The position numbers were made by a program, and so were the translations under genes. From Rhodophyticola sp017644125 (GTDB lineage: Bacteria > Pseudomonadota > Alphaproteobacteria > Rhodobacterales > Rhodobacteraceae): a stretch of 64,000 bases of DNA. Below, one piece after another: positions 43,713-53,074 of the stretch (the stretch's first letter is position 1; each line of letters starts with the position of its first letter). The notes below the pieces were generated by a model. The model saw only the letters and a list, made by a program, of their open reading frames with translations, did not search any database and had not been told where the DNA came from. The stretch is from NCBI RefSeq assembly GCF_042140125.1, contig NZ_CP159473.1. One strand, given 5' to 3'.

Positions 43713-45362
43713 TCATGTCACGCCATGGATCTCGCGGGCGCGCTCGGGCGTGATCAGCCCATCCTTGATGTCGCGGCGCACGGCCTCGGGGTCGCGGGCC
43801 TTCGGATCGCCATAGCCGGCGCCGCAGGACGTCACCACGCGGATCACGTCATCGGTCGTGACATCGAGACCCGAGACGAAACTGTAGATTTCCGCCTTGC
43901 CATTGGCCTTGCGCAGTTCGACGTAATTGCCCGAGCCTTCCTCGCCGCCTTCCAGAGACCAGGGTTTGATCCGCGAGCGGGTGTAGCCCGCGGTCAGAAA
44001 GCCTTTCTCGGTCCGGATCCGGTATTCCAGGATCAGGCCACGCCCGCCGCTGTATCGGCCCTCGCCGCCCGGCGCGGTGTTGAGCGCCATGCGGTCGACG
44101 AACAACCCGTTCCGTGCCTCGGATATCTCGGCCGGCGTGTTGTAGGTCTCGCCATGGAAGCCCGAAAAGATACACGGGTTGCCGTCGCGGCCATCCCATG
44201 CGCCCCAGCCCCCGATCTGGGGCTCGATGATCGTGTATTGGCGGCCGGTGTCTGGATGGATGCCGCCGATGAAGGTGCCGCAGATCGAGCTGAAATGCCC
44301 GGCCGGCAGACGCTCGGGGATATGCGGCGCAAGGCAGCGCCAGATCAGGTCATAGACCCGGACCTCGGTCTCGAAGTAAAATCCTATGGCGGCGGGTTCC
44401 TGTGCGTGGAAGATCGACCCTTCGCGGGTCAGGACCTTCAGCGGCCGGAACGAGCCGTCATTGGCCGGGGTTTCGGGATCGGTCAGCGATTTGAACACCA
44501 TCTGCGCGCAGACCAGCGTTCCGTCGCGGGAGGTGTTCGTGCAGCCCGGATCCTGGTCGGGATTGTCGCGCAGATCGACCACCATTTCATCGGCGCTGAT
44601 GGTGACGGTCACGTTGAAGATGCGTCCGTCATCCTGTTCCTCGCGCAACTCGAACGTGCCATGGGGCAGCTTGGCAAGTTCCGCCTTGGCGGTTCGTTCG
44701 CCGAACTCCATGAAACTGTCCATCGCGCGGATGAAGGTCTCGGTGCCGTATTTGACGGCCAGCTCCTGCAGCCGTTTCGCCCCGACACGCACCGCGGCGA
44801 TCGCGGCCCACACATCGCCAAGCAGGAAATCGGGCATCCGCGAATTGGTGGTGATGATGTCCATCACCGCCTGATCGGTCTCGCCCTCACGGATCAGCTT
44901 GACCGCGGGCAACCGCAGGCCTTCCTGAAAGATCTCGGTCGCCTCCCCCGAGAGAGAGCCGGGCGCCATGCCGCCCACATCCGAATTATGCGCGATATTG
45001 GCGGTCCACGCGATCAGCTGCTCGCCCGAGAAGACAGGCATCGCCAGCACCAGATCATTCAGATGCGTCACCCCGCCATGCCACGGATCATTGGTGATGA
45101 ACACGTCGCCCGGCCGGATATCCTTGTGCTTGGACAGGATGAACTGCACCGACTTGTCGAGAACCCCGATAAAGGCCGGAATTCCCGCGCCCGACGACGC
45201 GATGCGCCCCTGGGCATCGGTGATGCCGGTGCCCATGTCCAGCACCTCGTAGATGATCGAGGACATGGCGGTCTTGCGCATCGCCGCGAACATCTCGTCG
45301 GCGGTGGCCTGCAGGGAGTTCTGGATGATCTCCAGCGTGATCGGATCGTTTGCGCCACTCAT
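43713..45362 (-). CDS. hyuB: Hydantoinase B/oxoprolinase family protein (first HyuB)
   Basis: A 549-residue HyuB-type subunit with the family blocks VLDMGTGITDAQGRIASSGAG, FITNDPWHGGVTHLNDL, GGWGAWDGRDGNPCIFSGFHG and GRYSGGRGLILEYRI. It is translationally coupled to HyuA (ATGA overlap at 45359-45362), so these two most likely form the ATP-dependent complex. The C-terminal segment ends with a stretch common in N-methylhydantoinase B (CGAGYGDPKARDPEAV). Substrate possibilities are hydantoins, oxoproline or N-methylated analogues. It is about 30 residues longer than the second HyuB. Confidence 0.92.
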   Translation of the reverse strand: MSGANDPITLEIIQNSLQATADEMFAAMRKTAMSSIIYEVLDMGTGITDAQGRIASSGAGIPAFIGVLDKSVQFILSKHKDIRPGDVFITNDPWHGGVTHLNDLVLAMPVFSGEQLIAWTANIAHNSDVGGMAPGSLSGEATEIFQEGLRLPAVKLIREGETDQAVMDIITTNSRMPDFLLGDVWAAIAAVRVGAKRLQELAVKYGTETFIRAMDSFMEFGERTAKAELAKLPHGTFELREEQDDGRIFNVTVTISADEMVVDLRDNPDQDPGCTNTSRDGTLVCAQMVFKSLTDPETPANDGSFRPLKVLTREGSIFHAQEPAAIGFYFETEVRVYDLIWRCLAPHIPERLPAGHFSSICGTFIGGIHPDTGRQYTIIEPQIGGWGAWDGRDGNPCIFSGFHGETYNTPAEISEARNGLFVDRMALNTAPGGEGRYSGGRGLILEYRIRTEKGFLTAGYTRSRIKPWSLEGGEEGSGNYVELRKANGKAEIYSFVSGLDVTTDDVIRVVTSCGAGYGDPKARDPEAVRRDIKDGLITPERAREIHGVT

Positions 45363-47434
45363 GCCCGGCCCTCCAGATAGATGTGGATGTTGCGATAGGC
45401 GTCGAGCTCCACCCGGTTGCCGGGATGGACCACGACCGTCGTGCCCGGATCTTCGATGACTGCCGGCCCGCTGAAGGCCATGCCGGGCGCGAGTTTCTCG
45501 CCATCATAGATGTCGGCCTGATGCTTGCCCTCAAGCGCGTAATCGACCTGACGCGTGCCCTTCAGGGCCGGTTTCGCCTCCGGCGGTCCGATCTCGGCGG
45601 GCCGCATCGTCAGCTTGCCGACCTCGGCGCGGGCCACCAGATGGATGCCTACCATCTCGACCGGCGCGTCCAGCCGGTAAGTGTATTCGCGCTCATAGGC
45701 TTCGTGGAAATCGCTTGTGATGCGATCGAGTGCGGCATCGGTCACCGGGCCGTCAAGCGGCACTTCGGTCGTATGTTCCTGATTCTGGTAACGGAACTTG
45801 CCGTAGCGTAGAAAGCCGATCTTCGCGGGGTCGACACCTTCGGCCTCGAATGTGGCGCGCGCCTGCGCTTCGGCCGTGGCGAAGACATCCTCGATCACAT
45901 CGCCCGCACCATCGGCCAGATCGACCAGTTGCGTGACGAAGTAATCCCGGCGCAGATCCGACATCATCATGCCCCAGGCGGAAAAGACCGAGGCCGCATT
46001 GGGCACCACGACCTTTTTCACCTGCAATTCCTGGCCAAGCGCCACACCATGCATCGCGCCGCCGCCGCCGAAGGCGAGAAGCGTGAAATCGCGCGTGTCA
46101 TGGCCCCGGTTGAGGCTGACGAGTTTCAACGCGTTGACCATGTTGTTGTTGGCGATGCGGATGATGCCCTCGGCGGCCTCGTCCACCGAGACACCGAGCC
46201 TGTCGCCCACCGCTTTCAGCGCTGCGCCTGCGGCCTCCATATCGGCGTCGATCTCTCCGCCGCAGAAGAAGTCGCGGTTGATCCGGCCCAGCCACAGATT
46301 GGCATCGGTGGTCGTGGCCTCCTTGCCGCCCTTGCCGTAGGCGGCGGGCCCGGGCAGGGCGCCGGCGGAGTGCGGCCCGACATGGAGCTTGCCGAAATCA
46401 TCGACCCAGGCGATCGAGCCGCCGCCATTGCCGATCTCCACCAGATCCACGACCGGGACCATGATCGGATAGCCCGCCGAGGTCCGGCTGCGTTCGATCC
46501 AGTAGTCGGTCATGATCCGGACCTCGCCGCCCTCGATCAGGGAGCATTTCGCGGTGGTGCCGCCGATATCGAGCGCGAGGATATTGGGCTCGCCGATCAG
46601 CTTGCCCAGTTCCGCGGCACCCCAGAACCCCGAGGCGGGGCCGCTTTCGACCATGGTGATCGGCACCGCGGAGGTGGCCTTCAGACTGTCCACGCCGCAG
46701 TTCGATTGCATGATGTAGGGGCTTTTGGGCAGGCCTTGCGCCTTCAGCCCTTCATCGAGCTTGCCCAGATAGCGGGCCGCCACGGGCTGGACGAACGCGG
46801 AAAGCACGGCGGTGTTGGTGCGTTCGTATTCCCGCCATTCGCGGGTGATCTGATGACTGGCCACGACCGAGACCTCGGGCCAGAGCCGGCGGACCTCTGC
46901 CAGGACGGCCTCTTCGTGGGAGGTGTTGGCATAGGCGTGCAGAAGGCAGATCGCCACGGCCTCGACGCCTTCGGCGCGGAAGGTTTCCAGAAGGTCGGGA
47001 AGCCCCGAAAGATCGAGCGGCGCACGCTCCGCGCCGCGATAGGTCATCCGGCCCGGCACCTCCGCGCGAAGATGGCGTGGCACGAACGGCGCGGGCTTGA
47101 CGTAGTGCAGGTTGAAGAAATCGGGCCGGTTGCCGCGCGCGATCTCCAGCACGTCGCGGAACCCCTCGGTGGTGATCAGGCCAACCTTGACGCCCTTGCG
47201 TTCGGTCAGGGCATTGATCACCACGGTGGTGCCATGGGCCATGAAATCCACGTCTTCCGGTGCGATCCCGCCCTTTTTCAGCACGTTCAGGACACCGGTT
47301 TCGAAATCGGGCGGCGTGGTGTCCGATTTGGCGGTCACGATGTCCATCGTGCCGTCGGGGCGGGTTTCGAATGCCACCAGATCCGTGAAGGTGCCCCCCA
47401 CATCCGTGGCCACACGCACGATCGTTTCGGACAT
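45359..47434 (-). CDS. hyuA: Hydantoinase A/oxoprolinase family protein (ATP-binding subunit)
   Basis: A 691-residue HyuA subunit. The N-terminal DVGGTFTDLVAFE and the central LDIGGTTAKCSLIEGG are the two phosphate-binding loops of the actin-like fold, AHGTTVVINALTERKG lies between, and FGGGGAMHGVALG precedes the C-terminal domain. It activates the cyclic substrate with ATP for hydrolysis by HyuB. It begins four bases after the GAF gene's stop and is coupled to HyuB by ATGA. Only this HyuA occurs in the window, against two HyuB genes. Confidence 0.93.
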   Translation of the reverse strand: MSETIVRVATDVGGTFTDLVAFETRPDGTMDIVTAKSDTTPPDFETGVLNVLKKGGIAPEDVDFMAHGTTVVINALTERKGVKVGLITTEGFRDVLEIARGNRPDFFNLHYVKPAPFVPRHLRAEVPGRMTYRGAERAPLDLSGLPDLLETFRAEGVEAVAICLLHAYANTSHEEAVLAEVRRLWPEVSVVASHQITREWREYERTNTAVLSAFVQPVAARYLGKLDEGLKAQGLPKSPYIMQSNCGVDSLKATSAVPITMVESGPASGFWGAAELGKLIGEPNILALDIGGTTAKCSLIEGGEVRIMTDYWIERSRTSAGYPIMVPVVDLVEIGNGGGSIAWVDDFGKLHVGPHSAGALPGPAAYGKGGKEATTTDANLWLGRINRDFFCGGEIDADMEAAGAALKAVGDRLGVSVDEAAEGIIRIANNNMVNALKLVSLNRGHDTRDFTLLAFGGGGAMHGVALGQELQVKKVVVPNAASVFSAWGMMMSDLRRDYFVTQLVDLADGAGDVIEDVFATAEAQARATFEAEGVDPAKIGFLRYGKFRYQNQEHTTEVPLDGPVTDAALDRITSDFHEAYEREYTYRLDAPVEMVGIHLVARAEVGKLTMRPAEIGPPEAKPALKGTRQVDYALEGKHQADIYDGEKLAPGMAFSGPAVIEDPGTTVVVHPGNRVELDAYRNIHIYLEGRA

Positions 47435-47437
47435 ATC

Positions 47438-47920
47438 TCAGGCTCCTTTCTCGATCGATGCGGCCAGCAGAAATGCCGCCGCACCGGGCAGTTTCAGGGT
47501 TTCGGCCGCGGCCACCTTCTCGGGCGTGTAGTGGCCGGCGGCATGCAGGCAGTTGAGCGTGCCGATCACGCGCCCGCCCACGACCACGGGCACGTTCATG
47601 CAGCTTTCGCATCCAAGCGACTGGATCAGCGCATGATCGGGGAAGACCTCGGCGATCTCCTCGATGGAGTTGGCGACGAAGGTTTCATGGTGGCCGCTGA
47701 CGATCTCGCTCCACCGGTTCGGCTCGATCTCCTTCTCGCCCGACACCGGATAGGCCTCGGGCATGTTGGAGTAGCTGCGCCGCGCCACGCCGCGCACATG
47801 GTCGATTTCCAGCAACGTGAAGAGACGCGCGCCCACGGTCTCCTCCACCAGTCGCGCCAGCGCGTCGAAACTTGCGTCCGGTTGATCGGATGCGGCGAAT
47901 GCCGCGGTCAGGTCAGTCAT
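47438..47920 (-). CDS. Stand-alone GAF domain protein
   Basis: A 160-residue protein that is nearly all one GAF domain. Two cysteines occur close together in LGCESCMNVPVVV (about 112-116), with another conserved-looking GTLNCLH afterwards. It resembles GAF proteins found in hydantoinase and transporter operons rather than the methionine sulfoxide reductase group, which has three defined cysteines in a different spacing. It could bind the imported ligand or a purine- or hydantoin-like compound and act as a sensor. It overlaps the upstream DppF-like gene by ATGA. No output domain is visible. Confidence 0.82.
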   Translation of the reverse strand: MTDLTAAFAASDQPDASFDALARLVEETVGARLFTLLEIDHVRGVARRSYSNMPEAYPVSGEKEIEPNRWSEIVSGHHETFVANSIEEIAEVFPDHALIQSLGCESCMNVPVVVGGRVIGTLNCLHAAGHYTPEKVAAAETLKLPGAAAFLLAASIEKGA

Positions 47921-48714
47921 GGTGCCTCCGCCAATGTGTTTCTGAGCTTGAGCTCCGCGTCATCCACCACAGGCACCGCACCGATCAGGGCGCGGGTGTA
48001 GGGCTGCTCGGGTGCGGAGAAGATGCGTTCGGTGGGCCCAAGCTCTTCCAGTCGACCGGATTTGAAGACCGCGACCCTGTCGGCCACGTTTCGGACCACG
48101 GCGAGATCATGGGTGATGAAGACATAGGTCAGCCCCTTCTTGCGCCGCAGGTCGTTCAGAAGCCGCAGGACACGGGCCTGAACCAGCACGTCAAGTGCCG
48201 ATGTGGGCTCGTCAAGCACCACCAGATCCGGCTCGCAGGCCAGCGCCCGGGCGATGCCGACCCTCTGGCGTTGCCCGCCCGACAAGGCGGCGGGGCCGCG
48301 CCGGCGCATATCGGCCGGCAGGCCCACTTCCTCCAGCGCGGCCTCGACCCGGTCCCACCGGTCGGCCCGGGTTCCGATGCCATAGACATCGAGCCCCAGC
48401 CGCACGGAGGCGCCGACGCTTCGCTTCGGGTTGAGCGCGGAAAGCGGGTTTTGCTGCACAAGCTGGATCGCGCGGCGCTGCGCCGGGCTGCGGCGGGCGG
48501 CGAGCGGCGTGCCGCCGAAGACGATCTCGCCCGCGCTTGGCGCCAGAATGCCGAGGATCATGTTGGCGAGCGTCGTCTTGCCCGAACCGCTTTCGCCGAC
48601 CACGGCGAGGCACTCGCCCTGCGCGACCTCAAGCGAGACGTCGCGCACCGCATGCACCGGCCCGCCCGCGGTCTGGAATGTCTTGGAGACGCCGTCGATC
48701 CGCAACAGGCTCAT
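47917..48714 (-). CDS. Dipeptide-type ABC transporter ATP-binding protein (DppF-like)
   Basis: A 265-residue ATPase with Walker A GESGSGKTT, Q-loop LVQQNPLSALNPK, signature LSGGQRQRVGIARAL, Walker B VVLDEPTSALD and the switch histidine in ITHDLAVV. The C-terminal RIFSAPEQPYTRALIGAVP is the oligopeptide-type extension. It pairs with the DppD-like ATPase of the next gene upstream, overlapping it by ATGA, to power import through DppBC. Confidence 0.93.
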   Translation of the reverse strand: MSLLRIDGVSKTFQTAGGPVHAVRDVSLEVAQGECLAVVGESGSGKTTLANMILGILAPSAGEIVFGGTPLAARRSPAQRRAIQLVQQNPLSALNPKRSVGASVRLGLDVYGIGTRADRWDRVEAALEEVGLPADMRRRGPAALSGGQRQRVGIARALACEPDLVVLDEPTSALDVLVQARVLRLLNDLRRKKGLTYVFITHDLAVVRNVADRVAVFKSGRLEELGPTERIFSAPEQPYTRALIGAVPVVDDAELKLRNTLAEAP

Positions 48715-49580
48715 GATGCGCTCCCGTGCCGGACCATGGGGGCGAGAAACGCCTCGCTGACCTCAGGCACTTCGGGCAGGCCCACGCCGGTGATCCGCGG
48801 CACCGCATCCATCAGCGCGCGGGTATAGGCATGGCCGGGCGCATGGAAAACGGCATCCGTGGCGCCTTCCTCCACGATCCGGCCGCGATAGATCACATAG
48901 ACCCGGTCGGCGAACTCCCGGACCACGCCCAGATTGTGGGAAATGAACAGAACCGCGGTGCCATGGTCTTCCACCAGATCATGCATCAGCCGCAGGGTCT
49001 GGGCCTGAACCGAGACGTCAAGCGCGGTCCCGGGCTCATCGGCCAGCAGCAGCTTGGGGTGATTGACAAGCGCCATGGCGATCATCACCCGCTGGTTCAT
49101 GCCGCCCGACAACTGGAAGGGATAGGCGTCGAGCACCCTTGCCGGATCGGGGATCGAGACCTCTTCGAGCATCTCTGTCGCGCGTGCATTGCAGGCGGCG
49201 CGGCTCAATCGGGGCGCGCGCCTGTGCATTACCTCGGCGAATTGCCGCCCGATCGTGAAGGTGGGATTTAGAGAGGAGGTCGGATCCTGAAAGATCATCG
49301 ACATCTCGGTGCCGCGAAGTGCGGCCCGGTCGCGCGGATGCATCGCCATGATGTCACGCCCGTCGAAGGCCACCTGTCCGGCGACGCGCGCGCTGCCGGT
49401 TTCCTGCAACAGGCCGAGAATGATCCGCGCGGTGACCGATTTGCCCGAGCCGCTTTCGCCGACCAGGGCCACGCGCTCGCCCGCCGCGATCCTGAGAGAG
49501 ATGCCGTGCAGAACCTCCGTCAGGCCGCGATGTCCCTTGAACGCAAGCGTCAGGTCGCGGATGTCCAGAATGTCACTCAT
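48711..49580 (-). CDS. Dipeptide-type ABC transporter ATP-binding protein (DppD-like)
   Basis: A 289-residue ATPase with Walker A GESGSGKSV, signature LSGGMNQRVMIAMAL, Walker B LLADEPGTALD and switch histidine in FISHNLGVV. The motif FQDPTSSLNPTF and a C-terminal HAPGHAYTRALMDAVP extension identify the oligopeptide transporter subfamily. Start and stop both overlap the neighbouring genes by ATGA, so it is made in step with the permeases and the second ATPase. Confidence 0.93.
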   Translation of the reverse strand: MSDILDIRDLTLAFKGHRGLTEVLHGISLRIAAGERVALVGESGSGKSVTARIILGLLQETGSARVAGQVAFDGRDIMAMHPRDRAALRGTEMSMIFQDPTSSLNPTFTIGRQFAEVMHRRAPRLSRAACNARATEMLEEVSIPDPARVLDAYPFQLSGGMNQRVMIAMALVNHPKLLLADEPGTALDVSVQAQTLRLMHDLVEDHGTAVLFISHNLGVVREFADRVYVIYRGRIVEEGATDAVFHAPGHAYTRALMDAVPRITGVGLPEVPEVSEAFLAPMVRHGSAS

Positions 49581-50410
49581 TCGTCGACCCCCAGAACGTC
49601 GCGCAACCCGTCACCGAGCAGGTTGAAGCCGAAGACGGCGAGCAGGATGGCAAGGCCCGGAAAGACCGTCAGCCACCAGCTGTCGGGCAGATAGCGCGCG
49701 CCTTCCGCCACCATCGAGCCCAGATCGGGCGTGGGCGGCTGCACGCCCAGACCCAGAAAGGAGAGCGAGGAGGCAATGATGATCACGAAGCCCATGTCGA
49801 GCGTCATCTTGGTGATGATCGCGGGTAGGCAATTGGGCAGGATCTCCCGGAAGGCGATATGGGCCGTGGGCGCGCCGATCACCTCGGCGGCCAGCACATA
49901 GCCTTCCTCCCGTTCGGAGCGGGCGATGGAATAGACCAGCCGCGCGTACCACGGCCACCACATGGCGGTGACGGCGATCATGGCGTTGGTCAGCGTCGGC
50001 TCCAGAACCCCCATCACCGCGATGGCCAGCACCAGCGGCGGGATCGACAGGAAGATATCGACGATCCGCATCAGCACCGCTTCGGCCCAACCGCCGAGAT
50101 AGCCCGCCAGCAGGCCCACGACGGTGCCGATCGGGGTTGCTATGGCCAGCACCACGACACCGAGCAGCAGACTGATCTGATAGGCGTAAAGGATGCGGCT
50201 GAAGATATCGCGGCCCACCAGATCGGTGCCCATCCAGTTGCGCGCGTTCGGGGCCTGATTGGCGTAGGCGAAATCCACAATCGCGCCGTTATGGGTCGGA
50301 AACGGCGCGATCCACGGGGCGAGGGCGGCCGCAAGCACCACAAGCAGCACGAGGATCAGCCCGGTCAGCGAGAGCGGATTGGCCGCGATGATGCGCAGGC
50401 TCCGGATCAT
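49577..50410 (-). CDS. Dipeptide-type ABC transporter permease (DppC-like)
   Basis: A 277-residue inner-membrane permease with about six helices. An N-terminal helix (about 15-35) is followed by a periplasmic loop with NWMGTDLVGRDIFSRILY, the family hallmark. The coupling helix lies in AAEVIGAPTAHIAFREILPN, and the C-terminal segment GDGLRDVLGVDE is also typical. It forms the channel with the DppB-like protein. ATGA overlaps occur at both ends. Confidence 0.93.
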   Translation of the reverse strand: MIRSLRIIAANPLSLTGLILVLLVVLAAALAPWIAPFPTHNGAIVDFAYANQAPNARNWMGTDLVGRDIFSRILYAYQISLLLGVVVLAIATPIGTVVGLLAGYLGGWAEAVLMRIVDIFLSIPPLVLAIAVMGVLEPTLTNAMIAVTAMWWPWYARLVYSIARSEREEGYVLAAEVIGAPTAHIAFREILPNCLPAIITKMTLDMGFVIIIASSLSFLGLGVQPPTPDLGSMVAEGARYLPDSWWLTVFPGLAILLAVFGFNLLGDGLRDVLGVDE

Positions 50411-51435
50411 GACGCGGCCCTCGTGGAGTGGCGGATGCGCGGGTTCAGGAAGGCGATCAGCAGATCGACGATGATATTCACGATCAGGAATGTCAGCGCG
50501 ATGATCAGCACGGTTCCCATGATCGCGTTGAGATCCTTTCTGAGGATCACGTTCACGCCGTACCGGCTCAGCCCCGGCCAGGCGAAGACTGCCTCCACCA
50601 GAAAGGCGTTGCCCAGCATCGCCGCGAAATCGAGGCCGATGATGGTCAGGGACGGGATCAGCGAGGGTTTGAACGCATAGCTGCGCGCGATCCGGGACGG
50701 GAAGAAACCGTAAGCCTGCGCCATCTCGATGTATGGTTTCTGATAGGTTTCGACCATATTGGCGCGGGTCAGCCGCGCGGCCTGTCCGATCCCCGAAAGC
50801 GCAAGCGCCACCGCGGGCAGGACCAGATGATGCAGCGCGTCGGCGAAGGCGGCGAAATTGCCCGCCAGCAGCGTATCGACTGTCAGAAAGCCGGTGACCC
50901 GCTCGATCTCGTAGATATCGGAAATCCGCCCCGCCACCGGAAACAGCGGCAGATAGAAGGCGAAAAGCAGCATCAGGATCACCGCCCAGACAAAGCTTGG
51001 CGCCGACACCGTCAGAAGCGTCAGAACACGAATCAGATGATCGGGCCAGCGGCCCCGATGACGTGCGGCGAGTATGCCGAGCGGCAGGCCGAGCGCCACC
51101 ATCAGGATGCCGGCAAAGATCACCAGTTCCAGCGTGGCGGGCAGGAATTCGGCGATGTCCCGGGTGACGGGCCGGTTGGTGTAGAGCGATTGCCCCAGAT
51201 CGCCGCGCAGCACGTCGGAGACGAAATGGCCGTATTGCGCCACCAGCGGCTCATCGAGATGCATTTCGGCGCGGAGCGCGGTCACCTGTTCGGCAGAGGC
51301 GCTTGGCCCCAGGGCGATGCGCGCCGGGTCGCCGGGAATGACGCGGGCGATGGCGAAGATCAGCATCGAGACGCCGACAAGCACGACGGCAGAGATGCCA
51401 AGCCGCCGCAGAAGAATGCGCAGGACGGGGAGCAT
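50407..51435 (-). CDS. Dipeptide-type ABC transporter permease (DppB-like)
   Basis: A 342-residue permease with a long N-terminal helix (about 8-28), the IPGDPARIALGPSASAEQV loop and the coupling segment around YIEMAQAYGFFPSRI. I prefer the ATG at 51435 (MLPVLRILLRRLG) to 51468, because 51468 lies within a strong hairpin just after the solute-binding-protein gene and adds only a non-family basic leader. Neither candidate has a clear ribosome site, so the start is uncertain. The stop overlaps the DppC-like start by ATGA. Confidence 0.9.
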   Translation of the reverse strand: MLPVLRILLRRLGISAVVLVGVSMLIFAIARVIPGDPARIALGPSASAEQVTALRAEMHLDEPLVAQYGHFVSDVLRGDLGQSLYTNRPVTRDIAEFLPATLELVIFAGILMVALGLPLGILAARHRGRWPDHLIRVLTLLTVSAPSFVWAVILMLLFAFYLPLFPVAGRISDIYEIERVTGFLTVDTLLAGNFAAFADALHHLVLPAVALALSGIGQAARLTRANMVETYQKPYIEMAQAYGFFPSRIARSYAFKPSLIPSLTIIGLDFAAMLGNAFLVEAVFAWPGLSRYGVNVILRKDLNAIMGTVLIIALTFLIVNIIVDLLIAFLNPRIRHSTRAAS

Positions 51436-51452
51436 GGGCAGGGTCCGGATAC

Positions 51453-51479
51453 GCCCGGGCCCCATCACGGAGCCCGGGC
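51453..51479 (-). repeat. GC hairpin between binding-protein and DppB-like genes
   Basis: Two copies of GCCCGGGC (51453-51460 and 51472-51479) flank an 11-base loop, which can pair further through CC/GG. It lies 24-50 bases after the binding-protein stop and has no T-run. Like the hairpins at 16124 and 36871, it separates a binding-protein gene from the next cistron. Confidence 0.6.
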
Positions 51480-51502
51480 AGGGAGAGAGAAAGAGAGACT
51501 GG

Positions 51503-53074
51503 TTACTCGACCATTTCCATCAGGCGGAAGCTGAAGCCCATGCCGTCAAGGCCGAAGGCCATGCCGGGATCGCTCAGCGCCGGCGCGCGCACGCGGTCCG
51601 ATGCGGCGAAGACCGATTGCCGGTCGAAGCCGTAGATCGTGGGCGCCAGTTCCATCAACCGGGCGTTGAGCTGGCCATAGGCCGCCGCACGCTCCGCATC
51701 GGTCGCACCGACCCGTCCGGCCTCCAGTGCCGCATCGACCGCCGCATCATCGAGATACTCCGGCGACTGCCATGTTCCAGGCACGGAGGAATGGTACATG
51801 CCATAAAGCAGCGTGTCGGGATCGCCGGTGACCGCGTTGACGAAGATCTGGCTGATATGCGGGGTGTTTTCGGGTGTGCTTACCCGTTCCGTGAACAGGG
51901 CCCAGGGCAGTGTCTCGATCGAGGAGGAAATGCCCAGTTCCGCGAAGTTCGCCTGCATCAGCAATGCGAAGCGCTCCTCGATCGGCACCTCCGCGATCCA
52001 GGTGATTTCAAGGTTCCAGTCTTCGGGCGCATAGGGGCAGGCCGCCATCGCGGTCTCTGCCGCCGCCATGTCGCGGGAAAGCGCCATTTCGGGGCCGTTT
52101 GCGCCGAACATGCCCACCGGGATTGCGCCGGTTGCCGGGCTGCCCTGGCTGATCTCGTCTGTGATGGCGATCATCTGCATCGCGGTGCCGTAATCGAAGG
52201 CGTGGCCGAGCGCGCGCCGGCAGTTCACGTCATCCAGCGGCGGACGGGTGGTGTTGAGCTTGACATAGAATGCGCCGGTGCCGCTTTCGGTGAGAAGCTG
52301 GGCGCCGTCCGCGGCCAGGGCGCGGATCACCTCGGGCGGGAGCCACTGGCTCGCGATATCGTGCTCGCCCTGGGCCAGCAGGGTGCGGACCGTGGCGGCC
52401 TCAAGCCCATAACGCAGGCGCACCTGCTCCGGTGCGGCGTCGTTGATGGGCAGGAAGTACCCGTCGTTGACCGCCATCACGGTTTCCGACTGCGGATTGT
52501 GGGAGGAGACCGTGTACGCGCCGGTGCCCGCACCATTGGCCGAGAGGAACGCTTCGGCCCAGGGGTCGTCACCGGTTGCGTTTTCCTCCACCAGCATCTG
52601 GTCGACGATCGGCAAGCGCACCAGCGAGGCCACGAAGGGCGCATAGGGCTCCTCCAGCGTGAAGCGCACGCTGTGCTCGTCCACCGCTTCGGCGGTCACA
52701 CCGGAGAAGAGATAGGAGAGGCCCTGACCCATGGCCTGCGTCCGCTCCAGCGAATAAACCACATCGGCGGCGCGAAGCGGGTTGCCCGACTGGAATGTCA
52801 CATCGTCGCGCAGGGTGAAGGTGTAGCTGGAGCCATCCACTTCCCACGCTGTGGCCAGATGCGGATCATGGCCGGGTCCGCCCTGCCGCGGCAGGACCAG
52901 CGTGTCGTAGATATTGAACATCAGGATCGAGTCGGCGTAGTCCGACGCCTTGGCCGGGTCCAGTTCGCCAACCGCAACCTCATCGAGCCTGAGCACGCTT
53001 TGCGCGACGGCGGGGGAGGTGAGAGAGGTGGCTGCCGCAAGGGCCGCGGCCAGCAACATCCGTTTCGTCGTCAT
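51503..53074 (-). CDS. ABC transporter solute-binding protein, family 5 (peptide type)
   Basis: A 523-residue periplasmic binding protein with a Sec signal peptide (SPAVAQ cleavage near residue 25) and SBP_bac_5 features: LDPAKASDYADSILMFNIYDTL at the N-terminus of the mature form and LATAWEVDGSSYTFTLRDDV. The ATG at 53074 has AGGAGA upstream and overlaps the regulator stop by ATGA, so regulator and binding protein are translationally coupled. It delivers the substrate to the DppBCDF-like transporter. With HyuAB in the same operon, a cyclic dipeptide, hydantoin or short peptide is plausible. Confidence 0.92.
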   Translation of the reverse strand: MTTKRMLLAAALAAATSLTSPAVAQSVLRLDEVAVGELDPAKASDYADSILMFNIYDTLVLPRQGGPGHDPHLATAWEVDGSSYTFTLRDDVTFQSGNPLRAADVVYSLERTQAMGQGLSYLFSGVTAEAVDEHSVRFTLEEPYAPFVASLVRLPIVDQMLVEENATGDDPWAEAFLSANGAGTGAYTVSSHNPQSETVMAVNDGYFLPINDAAPEQVRLRYGLEAATVRTLLAQGEHDIASQWLPPEVIRALAADGAQLLTESGTGAFYVKLNTTRPPLDDVNCRRALGHAFDYGTAMQMIAITDEISQGSPATGAIPVGMFGANGPEMALSRDMAAAETAMAACPYAPEDWNLEITWIAEVPIEERFALLMQANFAELGISSSIETLPWALFTERVSTPENTPHISQIFVNAVTGDPDTLLYGMYHSSVPGTWQSPEYLDDAAVDAALEAGRVGATDAERAAAYGQLNARLMELAPTIYGFDRQSVFAASDRVRAPALSDPGMAFGLDGMGFSFRLMEMVE

